Below are positions 1 to 7,093 of a stretch of DNA of 13,428 nt, one piece after another. Under the pieces are notes generated by a model. It saw only the letters and a list, made by a program, of their open reading frames with translations. It was not told the origin of the DNA and ran no database searches. The position numbers and the translations under genes are program-made. The stretch's first letter is position 1; each line of letters begins with the position of its first letter. Source of the stretch: Euryarchaeota archaeon UBA171 (GTDB lineage Archaea; Thermoplasmatota; Poseidoniia; Poseidoniales; Thalassarchaeaceae); assembly GCA_002497295.1 (NCBI GenBank), contig DANO01000004.1, positions 1-13,428 of the forward strand, in the 5' to 3' direction.

Positions 1-330
1 GATGATGACTCAGACGGCGTGCCCGACGAGAGTGATGCGTTCCCACTCAGTCCAGCGGAATCTGTGGATACCGATGGAGACGGGCTTGGGAACAACGCCG
101 ATACAGACGATGATGGAGACGGCGTGCTCGATGTGAGCGACGCATTCCCCGTAAACGCCACCGAGTGGGCCGACTTCGACGGCGATGGTACAGGCGACAA
201 CGCTGACACCGATGACGATGACGATAGCGTGCCCGACGAGAGCGATGTATTCCCGTTAGACGCCGGTGATTGGGCCGACTTCGACGGCGACGGAATAGGC
301 GACAATACAGATACCGATGATGATGGGGAT
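1..330 (+). repeat. Tandem 105-nt (35-residue) coding repeats
   Basis: About three copies of a 35-residue unit lie in register inside the Asp-rich protein. The phase is visible at the DNA level: the segment beginning TGGGCCGACTTCGACGGCGA occurs at 166 and again at 271, exactly 105 nt apart. A CGTGCCCGACGAGAG segment near 18 recurs near 228, 210 nt (two units) away. A more diverged copy of the unit appears around 577-740. Near-identity of codons in the first copies suggests recent duplication or gene conversion. Confidence 0.8.
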
Positions 331-894
331 GACGTTCAAGACGCTGTAGATAATTGCCCAGATACGCTTGCCACAATGAGCCAGACAGATACTGCAGGTT
401 GCTCGGCCGAACAGAGGGATACAGACGATGACGGATTGAATGACTTCCTCGATGATGACGATGATGGCGACGGATGGACGGATTTAGATGAAAGCGTATG
501 CGATTCAGACCCTCTACTGGTAACAGATAAGCCAATAGATAGCGATGCAGATCTAACTTGCGATATTCTGGACGAAGATGATGACAATGATGGTATTTCG
601 GACCAGCTTGATGTCTTCCCATTAGATCCATCCGAGAGTATTGATACGGATGGCGACCTTATCGGGGACAATTCAGATACTGACGACGACAACGACGGAG
701 TACTAGATGTAAATGACGCATACCCTCTTGATGAGACGAGGACGTATGATGAGAGGATCCTGATAGGAGCTGCAGCCATAGGAGCAGCACTGATCGCAGC
801 CCTGGGCGTTGCATCCGTATTGGGCGTTAAGAAAAGAAAAATCAAGCCGGACAATACTGATATTCAGATGATGCTCCAGGCCCTTGAGAGATAG
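1..894 (+). CDS. Surface-anchored protein with Asp-rich thrombospondin type-3-like (calcium-binding) repeats, 5' end missing
   Basis: The reading frame is open from base 1, so the true start lies outside the window; the GTG at 19 is inside a repeat and is not a credible start. The visible 297 residues are mostly Asp/Gly repeats of the form DTDGDGxGDNADTDDDxD...DAFPxD, the pattern of thrombospondin type-3/EF-loop repeats that bind Ca2+ through Asp side chains. A less regular middle part holds four cysteines (in NCPD, GCSA, VCDS, TCDI). Visible residues 253-276 form one hydrophobic helix rich in Ala, Gly, Ile and Leu, followed at once by KKRK and a short tail. This predicts an extracellular protein with a C-terminal membrane anchor and a cytoplasmic tail of about 20 residues. 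Such proteins are common in marine Thermoplasmatota. A role in the cell surface or adhesion is inferred; the N-terminal domain that would define the function is not visible. Confidence 0.88.
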   Translation, partial: DDDSDGVPDESDAFPLSPAESVDTDGDGLGNNADTDDDGDGVLDVSDAFPVNATEWADFDGDGTGDNADTDDDDDSVPDESDVFPLDAGDWADFDGDGIGDNTDTDDDGDDVQDAVDNCPDTLATMSQTDTAGCSAEQRDTDDDGLNDFLDDDDDGDGWTDLDESVCDSDPLLVTDKPIDSDADLTCDILDEDDDNDGISDQLDVFPLDPSESIDTDGDLIGDNSDTDDDNDGVLDVNDAYPLDETRTYDERILIGAAAIGAALIAALGVASVLGVKKRKIKPDNTDIQMMLQALER

Positions 895-910
895 AATATG
901 AGGCCATAAA

Positions 911-2173
911 ATGGCAAAGATAAGGACAACACCTGAAGAATTTCAGGTGGATGAGTTTTATTCTGGAGATAAACTAATTTTTACAGAGGACACAGCACTT
1001 CCTTATCAAATATTCAAATTGACAAAGACTGGATGGGAAACCCAGGCCCTCTCGTCGAACATATCGAAAAAACATGGGATACCTGTCGATGCCTGGGGCT
1101 TTTCAGGACTCAAGGATAGACGTTCAAAGACGACTCAACTAGTTTCGTTACCTTCCAGATATGCACCTAAAAATCGAATTTCAGGAAAGGATTGGACGCT
1201 CGAGCCTCATGGGGCCTTCGGTCGACATCTAAAATCGGGCGATCACAGTGGAAATAGATTCTCAATAGTAGTCAGAGACATACGGCACAGGGAGACACAG
1301 TTGCTCGCGAGTCGAGTCGAGCAGATTTCAAAGATAGGACTACCAAACTGGTTTGACTCGCAGAGATTCGGCTCGGCAGCCAAAGGAAAATTGCCCGGTG
1401 AGTTGCTCATGAAGGGAGACTTGGTAGGGGCCATGAAACTTCACTTGACAGAACCCCAACCATCAGATCGCTCAAGTCGACGCAGGGACAGGAAGTATCT
1501 GAAGTCAATTTGGCCGGACATCGATAGGGTCAAGATCGATTCCATCGATCATCAGCCTTTCAGACGAATCATAGATGGCTGGAAGTCATCATCGAAATCA
1601 ACATCTCACAAAAAATCCCTTTACGAATCATCCTTGTCCGCGTATCTCGCAATGCCTAGAAGGCTACGCGGCCTTTGGATATCAGCATGGCAATCGTATA
1701 TCTGGAACGATGTTCTTAGGAACGCTCTCCTTGAAAACATCGAGAACCACTTATTACGGCCAATAGACATAGGCGTGGGAGGACCACTTCTCTATCCAGA
1801 GGCCCCACCAGGGAGGCGCGGATACGCCAAGAGGTCTCTAGTAGAATCTCTAGCAAAACGTCTGAAAGAGATTCCCGAGTCAATTAGGATGCCAGTACCG
1901 TCCATGGTAAAGGAGTCGAAGAATGACGATCTAATGGTATTGAGAATGAATTCGAATCCACCCAATCCTGATACTGACCTCGATCTTCTAAAGATCAAAA
2001 TGGCAGATTTTAGCCGTGAAACAGTCTTGCATCCTGAAGAAGTCCTTTGCACAGAACCTGTTATTGATGATATGCACGGTTCCCCGAAACATAAGAGGTG
2101 GACTTGTAAAATTTCATTCACTCTGCCGCCAGGGTCATATGCCACTAACGTAATACGGAGATTGTTCGATTGA
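911..2173 (+). CDS. truD: tRNA pseudouridine synthase, TruD/Pus7 family
   Basis: This 420-residue protein isomerises a uridine of tRNA (position 13 in the bacterial family) to pseudouridine in the cytoplasm. The family signature GxxGLKDRR is at residues 63-71 (GFSGLKDRR), with D69 as the expected catalytic aspartate. Other TruD landmarks are the GNRFSIVVRD strand that follows, PNWFDSQRFG at 145-154 (family N-Y/W-F-x-x-QRFG), AWQSYIWN at 259-266, and PGSYAT at 407-412 near the C-terminus. The length is normal for archaeal members. The start is the ATG at 911, with a short GAGG ribosome-binding site at 900-903 and 7-nt spacing. The gene starts only 16 nt after the repeat-protein gene and may be read through from it, although the functions look unrelated. 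It converges with the HAD phosphatase gene, with 25 nt between the stops. Family assignment is firm; the exact tRNA site in this organism is inferred. Confidence 0.95.
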   Translation: MAKIRTTPEEFQVDEFYSGDKLIFTEDTALPYQIFKLTKTGWETQALSSNISKKHGIPVDAWGFSGLKDRRSKTTQLVSLPSRYAPKNRISGKDWTLEPHGAFGRHLKSGDHSGNRFSIVVRDIRHRETQLLASRVEQISKIGLPNWFDSQRFGSAAKGKLPGELLMKGDLVGAMKLHLTEPQPSDRSSRRRDRKYLKSIWPDIDRVKIDSIDHQPFRRIIDGWKSSSKSTSHKKSLYESSLSAYLAMPRRLRGLWISAWQSYIWNDVLRNALLENIENHLLRPIDIGVGGPLLYPEAPPGRRGYAKRSLVESLAKRLKEIPESIRMPVPSMVKESKNDDLMVLRMNSNPPNPDTDLDLLKIKMADFSRETVLHPEEVLCTEPVIDDMHGSPKHKRWTCKISFTLPPGSYATNVIRRLFD

Positions 2174-2198
2174 AGACCCGAATCATAAATATCCCCAA

Positions 2199-2921
2199 TC
2201 ACTTAAGGAGCAATTCCAGTATTTCGATAACCCCCAAAGGCCCCTTCTTTTTGGTGACACTATCAACAGCATTGCGCACCTCATCTAATTCCCCATCAAC
2301 AGCCACTGAGTAACCCGTTAGATTGAACATTGAAACATCATTCAACGCATCCCCGCAGGACAGAACTCTGGATGGATCAATTCCCCTTCTAGAGAGCTGA
2401 ATCTCCAGTGCCGATCTCTTATTTACGCCTCTTTCAGTAACATGTATTGCAAAACCAGTTCCAACGACCCTAAGATCTGACCACTCAGAGTCGGCAAGAA
2501 GAGTGCGCATACGATCCACATCATAAGGCCCCGAAACACACCACTCAGTCTCCCTCCATCTATTGGACTCAATTCCCTCTGGGTCAATTTCTTGCATCTC
2601 GCTTGCCAACCACTCAATCGCATCCCTGCATCTCTCACCATTCGCCATCGGCTCTATGCCTCTTTTCTGTGGCCCATCCCAAAGAATCCCTCCGTTTTCT
2701 GCTACAATAAATCCAGACAAGCCAAGAGCCTGATGAACAGGAGTCAGATTTGGCAAGGTTCTTCCCGATGCGAGAGACACTGAAACACCATTCTTTTCGA
2801 TTTCCTTTACCAAACCAATTAATCCCTCAGGCATGCCCGATCTATCCATCAAGGTCCCGTCAACATCAAACACAATCATGTCAATATCTGTAAGATTTGG
2901 AATTTTGATGCCATCCTTCAT
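2199..2921 (-). CDS. HAD-superfamily phosphatase, archaeal phosphoglycolate phosphatase type
   Basis: A Cof-like HAD hydrolase of 240 residues from the chosen start. HAD motif I is FDVDGTL (nucleophile D19, acid D21), motif II is SLASGR (S52), motif III is the lysine of VNKRSALE (K168), and motif IV is GDALND (D191, D195). ENGGI, SNRWRE and the cap layout closely recall the Thermoplasma acidophilum phosphoglycolate phosphatase TA0175 (about 224 aa), which removes phosphate from 2-phosphoglycolate. The frame is open to an ATG at 3005 (268 aa), but that start would put 42 residues before motif I and overlap the divergent ATPase gene. The ATG at 2921 leaves 14 residues before a normal first strand. 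An ATG at 2879 (226 aa) is also possible and has an AT-rich CAAAATTCC about 25 nt upstream. Related HADs act on other small phosphate esters, so the substrate is inferred. Confidence 0.87.
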   Translation of the reverse strand: MKDGIKIPNLTDIDMIVFDVDGTLMDRSGMPEGLIGLVKEIEKNGVSVSLASGRTLPNLTPVHQALGLSGFIVAENGGILWDGPQKRGIEPMANGERCRDAIEWLASEMQEIDPEGIESNRWRETEWCVSGPYDVDRMRTLLADSEWSDLRVVGTGFAIHVTERGVNKRSALEIQLSRRGIDPSRVLSCGDALNDVSMFNLTGYSVAVDGELDEVRNAVDSVTKKKGPLGVIEILELLLK

Positions 2922-2954
2922 GTATCTCGCCTGGATGTCCCTCACAGCCCGCAG

Positions 2955-2968
2955 TTTGAAGTTATACG
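2955..2968 (+). promoter_or_regulatory. Possible TATA box of the metal ATPase gene
   Basis: The AT-rich TTTGAAGTTATAC is centred about 25 nt before the ATG at 2986, the spacing expected for a leaderless archaeal transcript. No Shine-Dalgarno sequence precedes that ATG, which fits leaderless expression. The match to a consensus TATA box is modest. Confidence 0.35.
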
Positions 2969-2985
2969 TGCCTGTACGCATCTTC

Positions 2986-5574
2986 ATGGATACAGACAAA
3001 TTCACTCTAGATGCGTCTGATATTCACTCTCTGAAATCTCCTATGGATTTCAGAGATATGGGCGATATATCGCTAATGAGAATGAATCTTCCAGATGAGG
3101 AAAGTATCGATGAGTCAGAATTATTGGCTGATGGAATTATTGAATTTGAATGGGGTATTCGCGGCATAGATTGTCCAGATTGTGCAATGAAGGCTACTAC
3201 GGTTCTGAAGAGAATGCCCGGAGTGACTGAAGCCAGAGTATCAGCTACCGAGGGACGAGTAAGAGTAGTAATGGACATTTCTGTGGGACGAACTTCGAAA
3301 GCATCCACCGTCCTTTCAGGACTCGGGCATACCCCTGATATCGAATGGGAAGAAATTATTGGAGTCACCCCTTCTATCGTTGCGTCAACTCATGGGATAG
3401 ACAGACACCAGCTGAAAAATAGAATCTTGGAAATACCCGGAATTCTAGATGTCCGATTTGAAGATGCTATGATCGAAATAATCAGAGTCCCAATTAAAGA
3501 TCTTAGAGTAAGAAATTATGCAGGATATAAATTGAACAAGATACTAGGGGGGAGATTGAGAACAAGACCCTCGTCCACCATACGTCTTCGAGATGATCAA
3601 AAACAACTCATTGCTGCAATCATGACTATTCCATCCCTACTTGCAGTGATGTTTCTGTCAAGTTCTGAGATGCCAAGCATAGTTCCCGCATCACTAACAA
3701 TTCTGGTAGTTATGTTCGCCGGACAGCCGATGTTCAAAACGGCTATAACGAGCCTTTTCAACATGGTTCTAGGCTTCCAATTTCTAACTTCGATGGCAGT
3801 TATAGGGGCCTTACTCCTCGCAGAATGGGAAGAAGCGATAATTGTAACAGGACTGGTAGCCCTTGCAGCATATATCGAGGAGAGAACCTTATTCGAGGCA
3901 AGAAAAGCCATGCAGGGAGGACTTGACCGTCTTCCCAAATCAGCACGTGTCATTACAGATTCTGAAGGGCATTCGTATTCGACGGGTATAGAGGCTCATG
4001 GGGATGGCAAAACTCCGATTGAAGACGTTGTACCCGGAGATATCATAGAAGTGAGGTCAGGTGAAATAATTCCTGTTGACGGCATGGTGATTGAAGGAAA
4101 TGGGTTGGTTAACCGCTCTCCGTTGACTGGAGAACCGATACCTGTATCGGTAGTACAGGGGGCATCTGTAGAAGCAGGACTGAATTTAGTCCGTGGACCA
4201 ATCTCAATTCGCACGGTAGAGGTAGGAAGCAAAACGCGACTTTACTCGTTGATTGAGATGGTCAGGAAATATCGAGAAACTCCAACTTCAACTCAATCCA
4301 TAATCGAGCGTTTCACGGCTGTCTGGGTGCCCTTGGTACTCGCTTCCTCAATTGCGTATGGATTGTATTCCGGTGACATGGTCGCAATGCTCATTCTATG
4401 GGTCGTCTCATGTCCATGCGCTCTTTTGCTCGCTGCACCCGTGCCTCATGCAACCGCACTATCCGCTGCCTCCGCTGCCGGGGTGGTGGCACGAGGAGGA
4501 GATGTTATTGAGAACATAGCAAGTGCAAATTTAGCCTTCTTGGATAAAACTGGAACACTCACCTCCGGTCAGCCCACCCTCGAGCAGATATACACAATAA
4601 GGGGAATAGACCAAGGATTCGCACTTTCGATTGCAGCCGCTCTTGAGATGAAAAGCAATCACCCATATGCGGACGCAGTGATTGAAGAAGCAGAAAAACG
4701 TATGATAGAGCCATCAAGCATCCTATCTATCAGCGATGGAGAGGCCGGTGTCAGAGGGGTAGTAGATGGTTCCCATGCTGCATTCGGAGCTTCCAGTTGG
4801 ATCAAATCATCCGGTTTCAAAATCAATCAAAGACTAGAGAAAATTCAGAAAACCACATCATTAGAGGGGCTCGGTAGTAGTTTATTGGCTTTCGAAGGTC
4901 GTACAATCGCACTATTCACGTTTAGGAATGACGATTTGAGAGCAGGTGCTGATACGCTCGTGACATCGCTTATGGCCAATGGAGTTGAAGTACAGATCCT
5001 CTCTGGTGACCAGCAACTTGCAGTTGAAAGATTCGGACAATCGCTAGGAATCCCAAGATCAAGATGTAGGGGCGATGTTGATCCAGAAGGAAAAGCACTC
5101 TTTGTAGAGCAGATGACTGCTGCGAGGCCCACTTTGATGGCTGGTGATGGCTTCAATGATTCCGGCGCTCTTGCAACTGCCACGGTGGGAATAGCAATGG
5201 GATCTGCAGATCAGATAAATTTGGATGCTGCAGACGTACTCATACCGGGTCATGATCCAATGATAATAGCCAAACTAGTCGATATCTCAAAGCGAACCAG
5301 GAAGAGAGTCTCATACAATATCGCGATCTCAATGGGAGTCACATTGTTACTTGTAATGACGACATTACTGGGTCTGAATTCTAGTATCGCCATTGGAATT
5401 GTTCTTCATGAGGCTTCCGTATTTATCGTAATACTGAATGGCATGCTCGTGAAGGACTCAGGCGACTCACCATTCATGGTCGTTAGAAACGTTGTAGGAC
5501 ACTTATTCAGAGACTCCAAGGAAGCCTTCACTACCGCAATAAACAGTAGGAAGGTCCCTGCGACCACTTCATGA
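2986..5574 (+). CDS. P1B-type heavy-metal-translocating ATPase with unusual metal-site motifs
   Basis: From the ATG at 2986 this is an 862-residue ATP-driven metal exporter in the cell membrane. An N-terminal heavy-metal-associated domain has the metal-binding CPDC at C63/C66, followed by a second, cysteine-less ferredoxin-like segment. Eight hydrophobic segments are visible: four before the actuator domain, two flanking the CPC region and two at the C-terminus. The actuator loop has TGE at 381-383, TM6 carries CPC at 476-478, the phosphorylated aspartate is D520 in DKTGT, the P1B-specific HP is H559-P560, and the hinge is GDGFND at 720-725. Overall similarity is to ZntA/CadA-like Zn/Cd/Pb pumps. 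However, the TM7 lysine and TM8 aspartate typical of that group are replaced by SMGVT and by H808-E809 (LHEAS), so the metal is uncertain. Upstream in-frame ATGs (2833) would overlap the HAD gene. The ATG at 2986 has a TATA-like GTTATAC about 20-25 nt before it. Confidence 0.93.
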   Translation: MDTDKFTLDASDIHSLKSPMDFRDMGDISLMRMNLPDEESIDESELLADGIIEFEWGIRGIDCPDCAMKATTVLKRMPGVTEARVSATEGRVRVVMDISVGRTSKASTVLSGLGHTPDIEWEEIIGVTPSIVASTHGIDRHQLKNRILEIPGILDVRFEDAMIEIIRVPIKDLRVRNYAGYKLNKILGGRLRTRPSSTIRLRDDQKQLIAAIMTIPSLLAVMFLSSSEMPSIVPASLTILVVMFAGQPMFKTAITSLFNMVLGFQFLTSMAVIGALLLAEWEEAIIVTGLVALAAYIEERTLFEARKAMQGGLDRLPKSARVITDSEGHSYSTGIEAHGDGKTPIEDVVPGDIIEVRSGEIIPVDGMVIEGNGLVNRSPLTGEPIPVSVVQGASVEAGLNLVRGPISIRTVEVGSKTRLYSLIEMVRKYRETPTSTQSIIERFTAVWVPLVLASSIAYGLYSGDMVAMLILWVVSCPCALLLAAPVPHATALSAASAAGVVARGGDVIENIASANLAFLDKTGTLTSGQPTLEQIYTIRGIDQGFALSIAAALEMKSNHPYADAVIEEAEKRMIEPSSILSISDGEAGVRGVVDGSHAAFGASSWIKSSGFKINQRLEKIQKTTSLEGLGSSLLAFEGRTIALFTFRNDDLRAGADTLVTSLMANGVEVQILSGDQQLAVERFGQSLGIPRSRCRGDVDPEGKALFVEQMTAARPTLMAGDGFNDSGALATATVGIAMGSADQINLDAADVLIPGHDPMIIAKLVDISKRTRKRVSYNIAISMGVTLLLVMTTLLGLNSSIAIGIVLHEASVFIVILNGMLVKDSGDSPFMVVRNVVGHLFRDSKEAFTTAINSRKVPATTS

Positions 5575-5596
5575 ACAAGAACAGGGAGCGAGTTAC

Positions 5597-5989
5597 GTGG
5601 ACGGCCGACCGGAGATCGAATCAAAAGTTGCACCACCCGTGGCAAGATGTGCTCATTGCCAGGGCATGCTCCCCCTAGGTTTGGGTGAGAAGACTTGCAT
5701 CCTTTGCGGCGCGGTGTGCCTAGTAACTCATGAGCGCACGATCATAGATTTACGAGAGGAGAAGATTCCATGTCCGAAGTGCTCTACGCTGGTCGTAGCT
5801 GGTACTGAAGAGAGGCCAGTTGACTTGATTTGCGGGTCCTGTCAAGGACCGTTCAGAATAATCCCCAAGGTAGTCAAGGTCGAGATTGGATGTCCATCTT
5901 GTGACAGAATGCTAAGACTCCGTCCAAGGCCAGGCTCTAGGAAAATATCTTGTCCAGCATGCGAAAGTGAGTTCTCTGTGACATTCTAA
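5597..5989 (+). CDS. Small protein with three tandem Cys4 zinc ribbons
   Basis: A 130-residue protein that is almost entirely zinc-ribbon modules. CxxC pairs occur at C18/C21 with C34/C37, C59/C62 with C79/C82, and C99/C102 with C119/C122, giving three likely Zn(Cys)4 sites. The second and third modules share the spacing CxxC-x16-CxxC; the first has x12. The third begins IGCPSCDRMLRLRPRPGSRK, resembling short zinc-ribbon/zinc-finger domains. There is no membrane segment or catalytic domain. The GTG at 5597 is the only reasonable start: the frame is closed by a stop just upstream, the next Met (residue 24) would cut the first module, and GGAG at 5585-5588 gives 8-nt spacing. It follows the metal ATPase by 22 nt on the same strand, so co-transcription is likely and a link to metal handling is possible but unproven. 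A nucleic-acid-binding or protein-interaction role is equally plausible. No named family is recognised. Confidence 0.82.
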   Translation: MDGRPEIESKVAPPVARCAHCQGMLPLGLGEKTCILCGAVCLVTHERTIIDLREEKIPCPKCSTLVVAGTEERPVDLICGSCQGPFRIIPKVVKVEIGCPSCDRMLRLRPRPGSRKISCPACESEFSVTF

Positions 5990-6046
5990 CTTCTTCAGGG
6001 ACTTTGAAGTCTGAACACTCCCTCGAACTGCCCCGGACGCGGTCAT

Positions 6047-7093
6047 ATGGAGGACTCAGATATCTCGAGTAATGCTGCCGAGGCGCTCTCTAAGATGCGT
6101 AGAGAACGAATCAACTGGGTCAATGGAAATCGACCAATTTCAATCAAATCCGAGACCCTTGATTCAGCTACCGATTCAATGAAGGCTGAGTTGAATAAGG
6201 CGCTATCGGACACAACAGCTCGTATGGAGAACGTCCGCCAAGTAATAGCGGAAGCACAGAATGAACGCATCGAGCAAGACCTTCGCAGGATAAGCGAAGA
6301 CATGGTGGAGATGAATGAGGAGCAGATATCCGAATTCGAAAGCCGCGCACTACGAGCAGAAGAAAGACATCAGAGAATGGATATGGAGTCAAGACTCGCA
6401 CATGAGGAAAGGCGTATCCGCGATAGGCTAGATGTCGATAGAAGACGCAGATCCGATCTATTAGCACTCAGAACAAGAGAACGAATATCGTCCGATATCG
6501 AGGTTGAATATGAAGAGAGACTCGATGCATTGAGAAAGAGAATTGAGATGGAGCACGAATTGGAGTTGGAAAGATTGGAAAGACGACTTGAGAATGAACT
6601 CTCTAATGCTCTTTCTAACTCCGTACGAATAAGATTGGACGCAAAGAGAATCGAGCTACAGGCTGAGATGGCGGAGCGTCTCAGATCGTATAGGATAAAT
6701 CGCGAGGCTGAGATTACGAATCGTATAGAAAAGCAAAGGGCGAAGATAGAAGCTGAGAATAAAGAGGCAATATCAATCCGTTTAACCTCCATCGAAGCTG
6801 CTGCAACATCTGAAATCGATGGAGACCTTGAGGCATGGTTTACTGCTGAAAATGAGGCTATGAAGAAGATAGCCACCATGAGGAGGAGAGAGACACTTCT
6901 CTCTGCATGGGCGGATCTTGAAAGAAGACTAGAAATCAATCGAGCACAGAGGGTTTCTGATCTCAAGAGCCGACTCCGTTCATTCGCTGATCAAGACATC
7001 GAAGCCCCAGACGTCGAATCAATCGAGAGGGAGCTTCTGAAAGAGTGGGACCGCATAGTCGAATCAGCCGCCTCCTCAATAGTCGATGGCTAA
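6047..7093 (+). CDS. Long, highly charged coiled-coil protein of unknown function
   Basis: A 348-residue protein dominated by Glu, Arg, Asp, Lys and Leu/Ile/Met in heptad-like order. There is no proline between P30 and P321 and no cysteine anywhere, so about 290 residues could form a continuous helix or coiled coil. No signal peptide, membrane span, nucleotide-binding motif or enzyme motif is visible. Arg-rich stretches such as RRRR near the first third could bind nucleic acid or other acidic partners. The ATG at 6047 is taken as start; it lies 57 nt after the zinc-ribbon gene and has no clear Shine-Dalgarno. The stop overlaps the stop of the convergent parA gene. A structural or scaffold role, perhaps partnering the neighbouring ParA, is speculation from position only. 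Similarity to myosin-like or SMC-like proteins would be compositional. Confidence 0.85.
   Translation: MEDSDISSNAAEALSKMRRERINWVNGNRPISIKSETLDSATDSMKAELNKALSDTTARMENVRQVIAEAQNERIEQDLRRISEDMVEMNEEQISEFESRALRAEERHQRMDMESRLAHEERRIRDRLDVDRRRRSDLLALRTRERISSDIEVEYEERLDALRKRIEMEHELELERLERRLENELSNALSNSVRIRLDAKRIELQAEMAERLRSYRINREAEITNRIEKQRAKIEAENKEAISIRLTSIEAAATSEIDGDLEAWFTAENEAMKKIATMRRRETLLSAWADLERRLEINRAQRVSDLKSRLRSFADQDIEAPDVESIERELLKEWDRIVESAASSIVDG

Noticed and set aside
1..330. CRISPR-like array from regular 105-nt repetition
   Set aside because: The repeats are in frame, code for a conserved Asp-rich unit and have no unique spacers between identical short repeats.
47..631. Minus-strand 194-residue frame rich in His and Arg
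   Set aside because: It is the antisense shadow of the GAT/GAC Asp codons of the repeat protein, which read as ATC/GTC or shifted His/Arg codons; no family features.
336..854. Minus-strand 172-residue Ser-rich frame
   Set aside because: Antisense of the same Asp-rich gene; composition follows from the sense codons.
2833..2985. Longer 913-residue version of the metal ATPase
   Set aside because: The extra 51 residues overlap the conserved motif-I region of the divergent HAD gene and have no recognised domain.
5571..5600. ATG overlapping the ATPase stop (ATGA) as start of the downstream gene
   Set aside because: It is in a different frame from the zinc-ribbon coding sequence; the GTG at 5597 with GGAG upstream fits instead.
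6370..6966. Minus-strand 198-residue Ser-rich frame
   Set aside because: Antisense to the coiled-coil gene; Ser and Leu runs mirror the Arg/Glu codons of the sense strand.
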